A DNA stretch of 64,000 nucleotides from Acanthacorydalis orientalis (taxonomy: Eukaryota; Arthropoda; Insecta; Megaloptera; Corydalidae): NCBI GenBank assembly GCA_034766995.1, contig CM068317.1, forward strand, positions 13,531,755 through 13,595,754, given 5' to 3'. A program made the translations under genes and the position numbers. How positions within the stretch are numbered: position 1 is the first letter of the stretch; every line of letters begins with the position of its first letter. The notes under the pieces are model-generated. The model had not been told where the DNA came from. It ran no database searches and saw only the letters and a list, made by a program, of their open reading frames with translations. Below are positions 23,474 to 34,658 of the stretch, piece by piece.

Positions 23474-24180
23474 GGGGACCCGGTGATCTAGAATTTTCGC
23501 AAAATCGATTTTTTTTTCGAAAGTATAGTATCTTAAAAATATTCTGTTAAAATTTGATGACGAAATTCAGAGTATTTCAGGATCTACAGCCCATTAGAAG
23601 GTCAGGTAGGTAGAAGAATAAGTGGAGCAGTTGAAACTTTAAACGCGTTTATCTCGAAACTACTTTTTTTCGTCTTGCGGGGGCCAGAAAAAAAAAACTA
23701 CTTGACCGATTTGTCTGAAATTTTAATATGTTATTCTGAATAGTTCTACAATAAATATTTTACGGAACTAATAGTTTCCGTAAAATATTTATATTTTTTT
23801 TATTAACAAAACATTCAAAAATACTGGTCGTTTTCAAACTTGTACTTTTGACTACGCGCCATTTTGTCAATTTTTTTTTATTCTACTTCCTGCGATAGCT
23901 ATACTTATACTAATTAAAAATTCGTCAATTGTTTTATTTCAGATCAGAGGGAGAGATAAATCATCATTCACCACGCAATTCCATTTTTTTAGAGAGGGAG
24001 ACTTCAGCATCATTTTTCTAATTTAAAAAAAATTTTTTTTTGTCTTAATTTTCATTTTTGTGTAGTTTATTAGTAATAAAATAAGTGTAAAAAAAATTGA
24101 AAGCATTATTCATTACCCTCATATAGAAAAAAAATTTTTAAAATAGCTTAAATTTTAGGCCGCTAGACCACCGGGTCCCC
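23474..24180. mobile_element. TTAA-flanked MITE family M2, copy 1
   Basis: Flanked by TTAA (23470-23473 and 24181-24184). Terminal inverted repeat: GGGGACCCGGTGATCTAG at the left and CTAGACCACCGGGTCCCC at the right. The 707-bp interior is non-coding and closely matches the copy at 35626-36283. The TTAA duplication suggests mobilisation by a piggyBac-type transposase. Confidence 0.9.
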
Positions 24181-24184
24181 TTAA

Positions 24185-24548
24185 GTATTCGTTTCAAAAC
24201 TGTGACAGTGAACACATTAAAACTTAGAATTTCATATTAGGTGAGTTCCTATAATTGATATTTCTAAAATAGTAACATTTTTGATTGTTTTGTGGTACGT
24301 GAAATAAATATCAACAACCGTGGGAAGAAAAGAATTCCAAACAATTGTTGAAGCGCACTAATTATATTTATTCCAATGTATTAAAATAACATTATCATCA
24401 GAGTAATTCCGGTTTCGAAATTAAGCTATTCAAAGGTACGGAAAAACCCTGCCTCTTTTCATTAAGTCAGGCCATTATGTAATATGTATTTATTGTATTG
24501 CAAACTGATGGCCTGAACCATTAGCATTCATTTATATTAATATTAAAG
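24185..24548. other. Spacer, nothing recognised
   Basis: No features are supported between the MITE and the mariner. Confidence 0.4.
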
Positions 24549-24550
24549 TA

Positions 24551-25837
24551 TTAGGTGTTGGAATTAATTCGTAGCGTTTTACAAGAGATGGCGTAGGTAG
24601 TACATTCTTCCACTGTTCCCTTTAACCAAATATTCCCCGTAAAACAACTGTCCTTAGGCGTCAGTTTCAGTATGTCATTTGGTTGAAGCGTAAATAACAA
24701 CACAACTTTGTATTTTACGAATATGTCGAATTTCGTGCCGGATAAATTGTTTTTGCGGGGAGTTTTACTTCATTACTTTAACATAAAAAAAGTGCTGCCG
24801 AAAGTCATCGTATTTTAGTGGAAGTTTATGGTGACCATGCTCAACAAGCTGAGCAAACGTGTCGGAAGTGGTTTGCACGTTTTAAAAGCGGTGATTTCGA
24901 CTCGGAAGACAAGGAACGACCTGGACAGCCGAAAAAGTTCGACGATGAAGAATTGGAGGCATTGCTTAATGAAGACCCATGTCAAACATTTCAAGAATTG
25001 TCTGAATCGTTGGGAATTGACTTGTCAACGGTAGGAAAACGCCTTAAAGCCATGGGAATGATCCAAAAGCAAGAAAATTGGGTCCCATACGAATTGAAAC
25101 CGAGGGACGTTGAAAGGCGTTTTTCTACCTGTGAACTGCTGCTTCAACGGGAGAAAAGGAAGAGATTTTTGCATCAAATTGTCACGGGCGATGAAAAGTG
25201 GATCAATTACGACAATCCCAAGCGCAGAAAGTCATGGGTTAAGCCCGGCCAACCATCAACACCGGCGGCGAAACCAAATACCCATGGATCCAAGTTCATG
25301 CTCTGTATTTGGTGGAATCATAAGGGTGTGATCTACTATGAGCTGCTCAAACCGAATGAAACCATCACTGGGGATCGATACCGACTACAATTGATGCGCT
25401 TGAGCCGTGCATTGAAGGAAAAACGGCCGGAATACTTTGAAAGACACGACAAAGTGATTTTGCAGCACGACAATGCTCGTCCGCACGTCGCAAAACCGGT
25501 CAAAACATACTTGGAAACGCTCAAATGGGAAGTCCTACCCCACCCGCCGTATTCTCCAGATATTGCTCCTTCTGATTACCACTTGTTTCGATCGATGAGT
25601 CATGGCCTGTCTGGGCAGAAGCTCACTTCTTATGAAGATTGCAAAAAATGGGTCGATTCGTGGATTGCATCTAAAGACGAGGCGTTCTTCCGACGTGGTA
25701 TTCGTCTCCTGCCCGAAAGATGGGAAAAAGTAGTGGCTAACGATGGACAATACTTTGAATGATATGTTTTTTCAATTTCGTTTAAAATAACCGATCTTTT
25801 TCACGAAGAAAACGCTACGAATTAATTCCAACACCCA
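24551..25837 (+). mobile_element. Near full-length mariner, 1287 bp
   Basis: TA-flanked, with terminal inverted repeats of about 28 bp (TGTTGGAATTAATTCGTAGC at the left, its complement at the right). The length is that of an intact mariner, and the single gene inside is almost complete. Confidence 0.93.
24723..25762 (+). pseudogene. Mariner transposase, one frameshift from intact
   Basis: A cut-and-paste transposase of the D,D34D class. The natural start appears to be the ATG at 24723 (MSNFVPDKLFLRGV). About 21 codons on, an A-run near 24786-24791 is one base short, which throws the start out of frame and meets a stop. From about 24791 a second frame runs unbroken to 25762. It has the helix-turn-helix WFARFKSGDF and LGIDLSTVGKRL, the first catalytic Asp in VTGDEKW, the second in LQHDNARPH, and the third 34 residues later in PSDYHLF. 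It ends GQYFE, the usual mariner C-terminus. All three catalytic residues are present; only the frameshift and loss of the start disable it. No restored sequence is given. Confidence 0.92.
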
Positions 25838-26217
25838 ATAAATAAAATTTTTATTTTTAACAAAAGTTGAAAACCTCTGATAATTTCAATTTAAAAAGTG
25901 TAGATTGTGATGCGATAAATTTATTTACCGCATACATCAAAATTTCCCCGAAAAATATTATTTATTTTAAAAGCTATAGCAGTTTTTTCTAACGTACCGC
26001 GATTGAAACAAAACACGCAAAATCTTCCCGTCGCCACGTAAAGTGCGGCTCCAAACGCCCCGGCGTCAATGTGTTCATTTAAAGAGGAGTCGAGTTCTCA
26101 CTCCTTAGTGCCACACTAAGTCGATAGTGCTACTCCCACACGCAACAACAACCATATAAACAAGAAAATGGGTAGTTTTCTTACATGAGAGCGGTACATC
26201 TCTAAGGGAAATTAATA
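25838..26217. other. Spacer with GC-rich patch
   Basis: Ordinary AT-rich DNA, then a GC-rich patch at about 26025-26140 of unknown nature. Nothing is coding. Confidence 0.4.
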
Positions 26218-27138
26218 CGAGGTCAGACAATTAAGTAATGCGACAAAATTCAAAAATCGAGTATATTTAAAAATTAAGGTACATCGCTGCGATCCCCTTC
26301 AAAGTAGTCCCCTCCCGCATCTGTACACTTATTCCAGCGAGTTTTCCAGTTTTCGTAACAATTCTGGAACACTTCTTGTGGGACCTCTCCGAGTACCCTC
26401 GTCACAGATTCTTGGATTCTTCAACGGAGTCAAAATGTCGACCTTTGACGAATTTTTTCATATGGGGGAATAGGAAAAAGTCGCAGGGTGACATGTCCGG
26501 TGAATAGGGCGGTTGTGGTAACGTTGCGATGCCTTTAGACGCCAAAAACTGAGAGACACTGAACGCACTGTGACAGGGAGCATTGTCGTGATGCAGAACC
26601 CAAGTCTTCGCGATCTCTGGACGCACTCTGAGCACCCTTTTTCGTAATTTTTCGAGCACATTGCGGTAGAATACTTGATTTACGGTTTGTCCAGGTGGTA
26701 CGAACTCTTTGTGAACCACCCCTTTGCTGTCGAAGAAGCAAATCAACATGGTTTTCACTTTGGACTTGCTCATTCTCGCCTTCTTTGGCCTCGGTGCTCC
26801 AGGGGACAGCCACTGTTGGCTTTGTCGTTTAGTTTCGGGGTCATATTGAAAGAACCAACTTTCATCACCAATAATAACCCGATCGAGAAGAGTAGGATCA
26901 CTTTCAACCTGCTCGAGACAATCTTGAGCGATGTTCATTCGGTGGGCTTCGTGACATGCACTACTCGCGCGTTGTTACAAAACACTAAACAGCTGGCGAA
27001 GAAATGATCGTATGAGGGTGGTCAAGGTCTCAATCGAGAGAGTAGGGATCTGCTATTACGGTGGCGGAGTTACAGGTTCGCAGTGTTGCCATAGGCCAAG
27101 AAAAAAAATCGGTCGCATTACTTAATTGTCTGACCTCG
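26218..27138 (-). mobile_element. Internally deleted mariner family C, 921 bp
   Basis: TA-flanked, with terminal inverted repeats of about 27 bp (CGAGGTCAGACAATTAAGTA). The minus-strand frame 26402-26938 gives the catalytic domain: GDESWFFQYDPETK with the first Asp, HHDNAPCHSAF with the second, and SPCDFFLF with the third at D34D spacing. The N-terminal DNA-binding domain is missing: the frame starts just upstream of the catalytic domain after a leader normally placed some 350 bp further away. A frameshift after FDSVEES cuts off the C-terminal tail, whose remains continue to 26290. A rearranged relative lies at 52746-53541. Confidence 0.9.
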
Positions 27139-27189
27139 TAAATTAGTTCAAAGAAGTTATTCCACCGTGCAGCATATTATAAAAAAGTA

Positions 27190-27905
27190 CAGAGGAAAAT
27201 ACTAAATAATTGGGTTGAGAGTGAAATTTTAAAGTACGAAAGAATCCTTTTATTAGTACTCTTAAACTTTTCGCCACTATTGAGAATACAACTGGGAAAA
27301 CTTTAGCGCACGTACAGTTAGTAGAGCCTTAAGTAAATATGACAATAACAAACTAGCTAGAAGAAAGTCCTTCATTAGTAGTATTAATAGAAAGAAACGT
27401 CTAGAATTTGCTAAAAGGCATAAAAAAAAGGATATGCAGTTTTGAAATGAAGTCATTTTCACCGATGAGAGCAAATGTTGTCTTTTCGATTGGGATGGAA
27501 AGTAAAAAATATGACGAAAACCAAATAAAAGCCTAGACAAAGAAAATTTTATTCCGACGATCAAACACAATGGAGATCCAATTATGGTGTTGGGATGTTT
27601 TTCGGGTTATCGAGTTCGAAAACTACACTTTATTAACGGAATCACGAATACAACAAAATATATTGACCTTTTAAAGAACAATTTACGAGATAATGCTAAA
27701 AAATTAGAGGCTAGTAGATAGGTTTATGTTTTATCAATATAATAACTCAAAACACAAGTCGATTTTCGATTGTGGCTCTTCTACAATTGTCCGCAAGTTC
27801 TAAATACACCTCCACAACCATCTGACCTCAATACCATTGAACATTTATGACCAATTTTAAAGAAAAATATTCGAAAACATAAAATATGTAAAATAAGGGA
27901 TCCTG
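27190..27905 (+). pseudogene. Tc1-type transposase relic
   Basis: Broken plus-strand frames read KRLEFAKRHKKKD, then FTDESKCCLFDWDGK (27455-27505), the box of the first catalytic Asp of Tc1. They continue with IKHNGDPIMVLGCFSGYRV and a decayed end near 27820 corresponding to the PP..SPDLNPIE region. Stops occur throughout. The terminal repeats were not located, so both limits are approximate. Confidence 0.75.
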
Positions 27906-28218
27906 ACGAATTTTACTATCCCGTATTGTACTTATCGGAACAGCCTAATATCCCGTATTTTAATGAAAAGATGAAATTATAAATATTATGCTAAACAATT
28001 ATTATAATTTTCAATATTATTTTGAATTACCTAACTTAAATTGGTTTATAATCTACAAAAACTGACAATTCGAGGAAATTTATTATGTTTACGATGGCGG
28101 GATGGGAGCGACGGTCCTTTTCATCGGTCGCCTTTTATCATAAATAAAAAGCGGTAGATAAAATAGATAAAGGCTCCCTTTTTATTTAGTATATGCATTT
28201 TATTTATAGTTCAGCACA

Positions 28219-28219
28219 G

Positions 28220-28276
<57 letters not shown>
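28219..28276. repeat. (TA)n microsatellite
   Basis: A TA run that directly abuts a mariner fragment. Confidence 0.95.
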
Positions 28277-28277
<1 letters not shown>

Positions 28278-28453
28278 CTGAAGGCGTTCGTTGAACCAGA
28301 ACTACGCACAACAATTCGAAAGTGTGCACAAAAGTTTGACGTTGGTCATCCAATAGTTATGGATCACTTGAAACAGCCAGGAAAAGTCAAAAAAGAGAAA
28401 AAATGTATATGAATTTGAAGGTCATGAACCGCAATTATTTTTCTACCAACTTT
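28277..28453 (+). mobile_element. Mariner family A fragment
   Basis: It contains the helix-turn-helix stretch also seen at 1130-1220 and 5800-5890, then jumps to the 3' terminus (CCGCAATTATTTTTCTACCA). The catalytic part is deleted, as in 5435-6024, and again a (TA)n tract lies beside it. Confidence 0.8.
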
Positions 28454-28852
28454 ATATTAGGAATTTTCGTAATAATAACTTGTATTACTTGTAAAATTTT
28501 AGAATTGAAAATTAGATCAAGAACAAAAATCTTAGGTTTGAAATAGGAACTTGAATAAAGAAAATAAGCAAGATCTCAAATACATTAATATATTTTATGT
28601 GGCGAAAGTAAATGTTGTGTAGATATTGTAAATTATGTTTAAAGACAGGTATGGAAAGAAAAAAAAAATTTTTCTAATACTTCAGGTGCATTATTACTTT
28701 TACCAATGGATATTATTAATAGAAAATATTTATAAAATTCATTGAAAGAGCAAAGAGTTAAATCTTGATTTATATAGTTCTAAACGATTTTAATAATGGC
28801 GGGCGTTTTTGTATTTTTCAACACTATAATTAGTTACAGAAAAAATAATATA

Positions 28853-29690
28853 CAGTAGACTCCCGTACAAAGCAGGGGATACGTTCCGCGTAGTAGGAAA
28901 TCGCGTTGCACGGGACATACATTATCGGAGCAATTTATGCAAGTTCAAACATTCCTCTAAACTGTAACTGTTATCAAGATATTGATGAAATCTAATTAAT
29001 AGAATTATCAAATTGTTCTCATTCTAGTAATGATGAGAAAAACTCATTCCAGACTTTTAATGAATCAGAGCAACCTTTGAGTTTAGAAAATATAAATAAA
29101 GGGTCACAAATAGCCAAAACGCTAGAAACACATTTTATGAAAATTTATCCATCAATGGAGCGCTTTATGGAATTTAAAAGAAAATTGAATGATTGTCTAT
29201 CCCCATATTTTCAATCTAAAAATGATCTGGAGAAAGAATTGTTTTCTAAATAACGATAACAATAAAGACGAAACTATTGACTATTCAAGCGATGAATCTG
29301 TACAACCGATATTAACAAGACGGCGTCGCTGGAACTTATTTGTTGATACTCCCGATAGTGAATGAATGTTAAATAATGAAATACTTTTATTTTAATTAAA
29401 AGTTGAATAAAATCATTTTTCTCTTATATCTTTAAATGTGTATATGTATTATTATTTTTTTTATAAACTGTTACTTTTTTTAAACTGTCAGCTTCACTGT
29501 TCATTTATAAACAACAGGTAAGTGGATACTTTCGAGTTTCTAAACAAAAAATCAGAAACTATGTGAAAACATTAAATTTATCTTACGCGTTATACGGGAC
29601 TGTTTATCGCGCTGTATGAGTACTAGTCGCAAATTTTTCGTCGCGTTGTACGAATTCGCGTTATAAAGGAGTGCGTTATACGGAAGTCCA

Positions 29691-29693
<3 letters not shown>
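28853..29693 (+). mobile_element. Tigger/pogo-type deletion derivative
   Basis: TA-flanked, with ends CAGTAGACTCCCGTACAAAG and GTTATACGGAAGTCCACTG, the classic Tigger/pogo terminus with repeated 'GCGTT.TACG' motifs inside each end. The interior (about 28990-29365) is a decayed C-terminal portion of a transposase (segment FMKIYPSMERFMEFKRKL, then acidic ESVQPILTRRRRW). The DNA-binding and catalytic parts are absent. Confidence 0.8.
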
Positions 29694-29728
<35 letters not shown>

Positions 29729-29927
29729 CACTTGCCTATTTTGAAACAATTCTTATTTGAACATTGTGCGGTCCAGTAAAATTAGTGCTAAATATTATAT
29801 GAGACCTGAACTGCACCTAATTAATATAATGTTCCTAAATTATCTTATTTAACAAAATTGTTTTAATAGTCGGAGTTGACTTTTTTAACACTCATGTTCC
29901 GAATTTGGTTTTTCAAAACCTGGTAAA

Positions 29928-29928
<1 letters not shown>

Positions 29929-29997
<69 letters not shown>

Positions 29998-30018
29998 TGT
30001 ATATGTATATATATATAC

Positions 30019-30086
<68 letters not shown>

Positions 30087-30087
30087 A
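29929..30087. repeat. (TA)n(TG)n microsatellite
   Basis: A long TA run ending in a TG run. It directly abuts the MITE that follows. Confidence 0.95.
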
Positions 30088-30232
30088 TGAAGTCATGTGA
30101 TTTTTTATTTAGTATTTTCATTCAATTCAATGCTAAAATACAACTGAACTAAGACTAAATGAGGGATAACATGTTTTTTTTTAATTTCATGTGTTTTTAT
30201 TTAATATTTTCATACAGAAGCGTAAGTTAAGA
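30088..30232. mobile_element. Palindromic MITE family M1, copy 3 (partial)
   Basis: It matches the central inverted segment and right arm of the M1 family (TTTATTTAGTATTTTCATTC, then TTTCATACAGAAGCGTAAGT). The left arm is missing where the microsatellite begins. Confidence 0.6.
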
Positions 30233-30324
30233 AGCATATATAATAATTATTGGTGTCTACAGCGTTGATTTTTAAATAAGTTTAGTAAGGAGATGTATAT
30301 GCGAAAAACTTTTTAACACCTTTA

Positions 30325-30512
30325 AAGGCTAGCGCACATTAGGACGGATTGCATCGTTTCGCAAAAATCCGCACGGATCACTTTCATACATTTTATATGT
30401 GCCATCGCACAAACTGTCGGGACGGGGCCGAACCACAGCGAATCGGTTGGCGCAGGCGGATTTTTGACCGATCCGCAACGATGCGCAATCCGTCCTAATG
30501 TGCGCTAGCCTT
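30325..30512. mobile_element. GC-rich 188-bp MITE with long inverted ends
   Basis: Terminal inverted repeats of about 28 bp: AAGGCTAGCGCACATTAGGA at the left with its exact complement at the right, flanked by TA on both sides. A second inner inverted pair (AAAAATCCGC / GCGGATTTTT) lies inside. Its GC content is far above the surroundings. No coding capacity. Confidence 0.9.
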
Positions 30513-30519
30513 TATTAGT

Positions 30520-30830
30520 CCAGTGATCTGACTAAAATTCGAGCCTATCCTTACATCAGAATGGACCGTCTGATTCTAGTTTTGAGTTGGTGTGGGGGAG
30601 GGGCGACTAGAGTACAAGTAAACTTTTGTGAATTGTCAGACCTTACACTATCGCGGCCAGCGGGAAAAAAGGGTCAAATTCTATTTTTTAAAAAATTTCT
30701 AGTTTCCTGTTATAGCTACAAAAGAAATTATAAACCCATTTTGTACGGAATTTAATTCCTTATAATTTTGTTTCTCATACTTTTTTCATGCTATAAATAT
30801 TTTTTTTATTTGTTGCAAAAAAAACTGACT
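30520..30830. repeat. Dispersed repeat X, copy 1
   Basis: About 300 bp closely resembling 57711-57985. Shared landmarks are GATCTGACT, CATCAGAATGGA, ATTGTCAGACCTTACACTAT and GTTATAGCTACAAAA. No terminal repeats or domain are recognised; it may be part of a larger element. Confidence 0.7.
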
Positions 30831-31929
30831 TAAAAAGTGTTCTGCATTTTTCTCGTTTTTCGTTCGCTTGACTTTAAAGATACCCATTAACAAAGTTATA
30901 CGACATGAAAAAATCTATAACTTTATTTTCCTAGCGAAAAACTCAAGATTTGAACCAGAAAATAGCAAGATTGCTGAAAATTCATGTTAAAGTCTAGATA
31001 ATAGGGATTTAATCCCAAGGCTCGACAACTCGCCTCAAGAATACCGAGATTGGTAACAATATCAGACAAAAACCTAAAACTGTCCAAAAAAAAAAATCTA
31101 CAACTTTTATATTAAACTTTTTTTTGTAAGGTAAATATTCATGGTTTTACATCTAACCTTTATAGTAAGAAGGTATTTTATGTTTAAATAATTATTTGCT
31201 TTCAATTATTATTAATGGTAAAAAAGATCTTTATAATCAGTAAATTCAATTGTTGTGTATGCATTGACAAAGACTGAGTAATCCTTACCGCCTCTGCTCC
31301 CGAACAAACGTCAAATAGGTCTTCACACTATCACATGGTCTCAGGTCTTATGGGTCGGGAATTTTATCTAAGACGTGAGGCTTTTCTCATAGTCTTCCCA
31401 CGGGATCGCTTCTTGCAGTTTAGTCAGTGGTGCTCAAGTATTCAAAAAGATACTCTCTTAGTGACACGTAACAAGCGGCTGAGAGAGTAGTCCTCGATCG
31501 CCCCATCCTCCAGTATAAACATTTTAGGTCACTTGTGTTAGTATAACCATAGTTAAAGTCCATGATTATGGTGTAATTTAACGATGAAATCGTTTTACAA
31601 AAGTACATGAATGAACACATTTTCTCTATCTTCACTGAATGATACTAGCACTTATTTATTACATTTTACCGCTAAAATCACTAAACACACATTATTTCGA
31701 CAAAAAACAAAAAATAGCACAACCTTGGAATATTTGGGAACTTTAAAAAAATGGTTTAATCGGTTTTGTCATTACATTTGAAATATGATAATGTGTAGAC
31801 TTGTCTCTGGTACAGACGTTCTGTCAATTAAACTAATTATATGTTTTCAAATATCGTAAAAAAACTTCAATTTCTATATTTTAATGATGAAATGTCATTT
31901 TGTGCATTCAGCAGACAGTACCTAGTACT
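30831..31929. other. Spacer, nothing recognised
   Basis: A more balanced patch at 31270-31560 lacks any supportable exon. Short open frames there show no domain. Confidence 0.4.
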
Positions 31930-31937
31930 ATTGTATG

Positions 31938-32635
31938 CAGTGGCGCATTATCCTATGGGCAATTGCCTGGAGCCCCCACCAACAGGGGACCACAAACCGA
32001 TCTTTATTAGAAATTCAATTGGGCAAGAAAAAATATGTAATTTAACAATATTATGCTTCGAAAATGACATTTCAAACAGGATTGATTACAATGAACTGAT
32101 TGACAATTTGTCTTCTCAAAAAGAACGAAAAGTGAAAATACAATATAAATTTTGTTTATTCATCCCTATAATCTGTCTTGTAATTTTTTTATAAATTTTC
32201 GTTGTAATTGCGAACTTTTTTTGAATTTATGTTTTATTAAAAATTGTTTTTTTTTTAATTTATAAAGTTTTTATGTTATATTAAATGACTGTAGTTTATA
32301 AGTACATATTATTCTAATTCTTGTTTAATTAATCTAGTTCATTGTTTAGTGCAATAAAAGCATATACTAATTCAATTAAGTATATTATTTATGAATTTTT
32401 CTTATGGATTACATTTAATTGCTCATAAATGTCACATATCTAACTTTGTTTACTTTTTAATGAAATTTTATCTAAAATTGTTCATTTTTTCCCCACATGG
32501 GCAGTGTTGAATCCAAGAGGTTACCAAGGGATTCCTTCCAAAAATTCCCCAAAGAAAATGTCTGAACTCAACACTGTAGATGGTAGCTCCTAATTCAAAT
32601 TTACCTGGACCTCATGAAGTTATAACACGCCACTG
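31938..32635 (+). mobile_element. hAT-type relic with 8-bp target duplication
   Basis: Ends CAGTGGCGCATTATCC and GTTATAACACGCCACTG are inverted. The flanks ATTGTATG (31930-31937) and ATCGTATG (32636-32643) are an 8-bp duplication with one change. At 32040-32140 the plus strand reads LCFENDISNRIDYNELIDNL, resembling the C-terminal dimerisation region of hAT transposases. The rest of the transposase is gone. Confidence 0.75.
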
Positions 32636-32643
32636 ATCGTATG

Positions 32644-33065
32644 CTTTTACAAATGTGTAGCATAGTAAGTTTTTCAATTTGCATGCGTTTTTGAGAAATG
32701 TAATAAAAACCGCAGGTATTCAATATTTTGCAACATTCAAATATAGTATAAATTGATTACGGTTGTGAGTAATTACTTCTGGATGCATTAAACTCTGATA
32801 GTAAATTTTACTCTTTCAAATGATATTTTGTAATTTTTCAATTACAAAACTGGCAAAATTAAGAAACTGAACAAAACCTGTGAATATTTAAGATTTTTTA
32901 GTATTAAAATACGTATATAGTTTTTAAGTATCGCAAAATGGCAAAAATATTAAATAAAATTATGAAGAATAATTCAATTGTAACTTTTTATTATTTAAAA
33001 ATATTACATACTTAAAAATAAGTATGTTTCACAACAGTATACTTAACAATAATATAAAAATAAGC
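32644..33065. other. Spacer downstream of the Ku80-like gene
   Basis: AT-rich, contains the gene's 3' flank, no other feature seen. Confidence 0.4.
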
Positions 33066-34612
33066 TTAGAATGCTTTCCGTTCCTTTTTATTTCCTTTTG
33101 AATCTTTTTTTAACTCACTTACACTACGTTTTTTTGCTGGTTCTGTACTCGACACATCTCTCATAGTTAAAGAAATAAATTCATCTACAAACTCAGCAAC
33201 TTTATATTTTACTTTATTGTAATCTTTTGCTAGAAATTAAAATAAATACATTCAAAAATATATATAAAATTAGGTATAAAATTTTCATTATATTTACATG
33301 TTTCATCTTCAAATACAGTCTTTTCTAATGAAATTCCAGCTTTTTTAGCTTCAACCATTGCATTATAATGTTTTACTTTTGGATCTGAAATACTTAATGT
33401 GCTTTTATTCACTTTCAAAGCATTTATGATATTAAGCATTGTTTTTTTATATGGAGGCTCTGATTGATGAGTATTTAGAAATTCCTTTGAATCCAAAAGA
33501 TTAAAGTCATCTATATACAAAATATAAAATTATTAATATTACAAAAATAAGTATAACGAAATGTGTATATTTGAGTTAACCTAGATATCCCATTGACTGC
33601 ATAATAAAACCAAATTCGCCTTTAAACATTGAAGGTCTTAGGTAAGCTTTGCGAACTCTTCTTGTATTATGTAAACAAATTAAAATTTTATCATTAGAAG
33701 TGCAGTAATTCCAAAAGTGTGAAGCAAGAGCCACAGATGCTGGATCGTATTTTTTTGGCGATATGAATATTCCATGGCTTTCCTTGGGCATCGGAAGTGG
33801 AGCTGAATTTGACATAACGTATAAGAGTTCTAAATATCCCGATTTACGACCAGCAGGTATTGCATAATTTTTAGTAAGTCGAAGTTCACCCTTCATTTAA
33901 AAAATATTTTTAAGCTTATTCATCAACCTACACAAAAGATACTGTAACAAACCTTTGTAATGCCCTCTACTTCAATCATTGGTTCTAATACTTCTGTTTC
34001 TTGTGTGTTGATTATTTCCTGTTTTCTTTTAGGTTTTAACTTTTTTACTGGGTATTTGTCAGAAAAAAATGAATTATTGTAAAAAGCTACAAATGAATGA
34101 TTAAAGTAATAATTATTAATGAATAAGAAATATTGTGTCTTTAAATAGTTGTACAAATGTAAACTATTTTATTTTTTTTCTAATGTACTAAAACCATATT
34201 TTTTTATTAATCTAATACACTTACTAATATAGTTGTGTTCATGGTAATAAAACATTATTTCTGATTTTCTAGGTGACCTGGATAAAATTTCTAAAAGTAT
34301 TCGATTACTATCATTTACTTCAAATTTTTCGATAAACGTCGCCAATTCCTAAAATAGAAAATTATTTTTCCACACATTATTCTTATGTGTTCTCAATACT
34401 TGTATGAATAAGACAAATAAAACTACCTCATATACATCACTAGTTGTGAGATCGACTTTAGTCAATGGAGCAATAACAAATTTGATGTTGGCTTGTTCTA
34501 TATCTTTGATACAAGCCCACTTTTGCATCTCCTCTCCTTGTAATTTTGGATTTACTGTATCTGTTATTAATACAATTTTCTTTTCCTCATTAGCTGTTGT
34601 TTCACTATAAAT

Positions 34613-34658
<46 letters not shown>

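Noticed and set aside
25336..25750. Minus-strand open frames across the mariner gene
   Set aside because: Shadows of the transposase frame on the plus strand.
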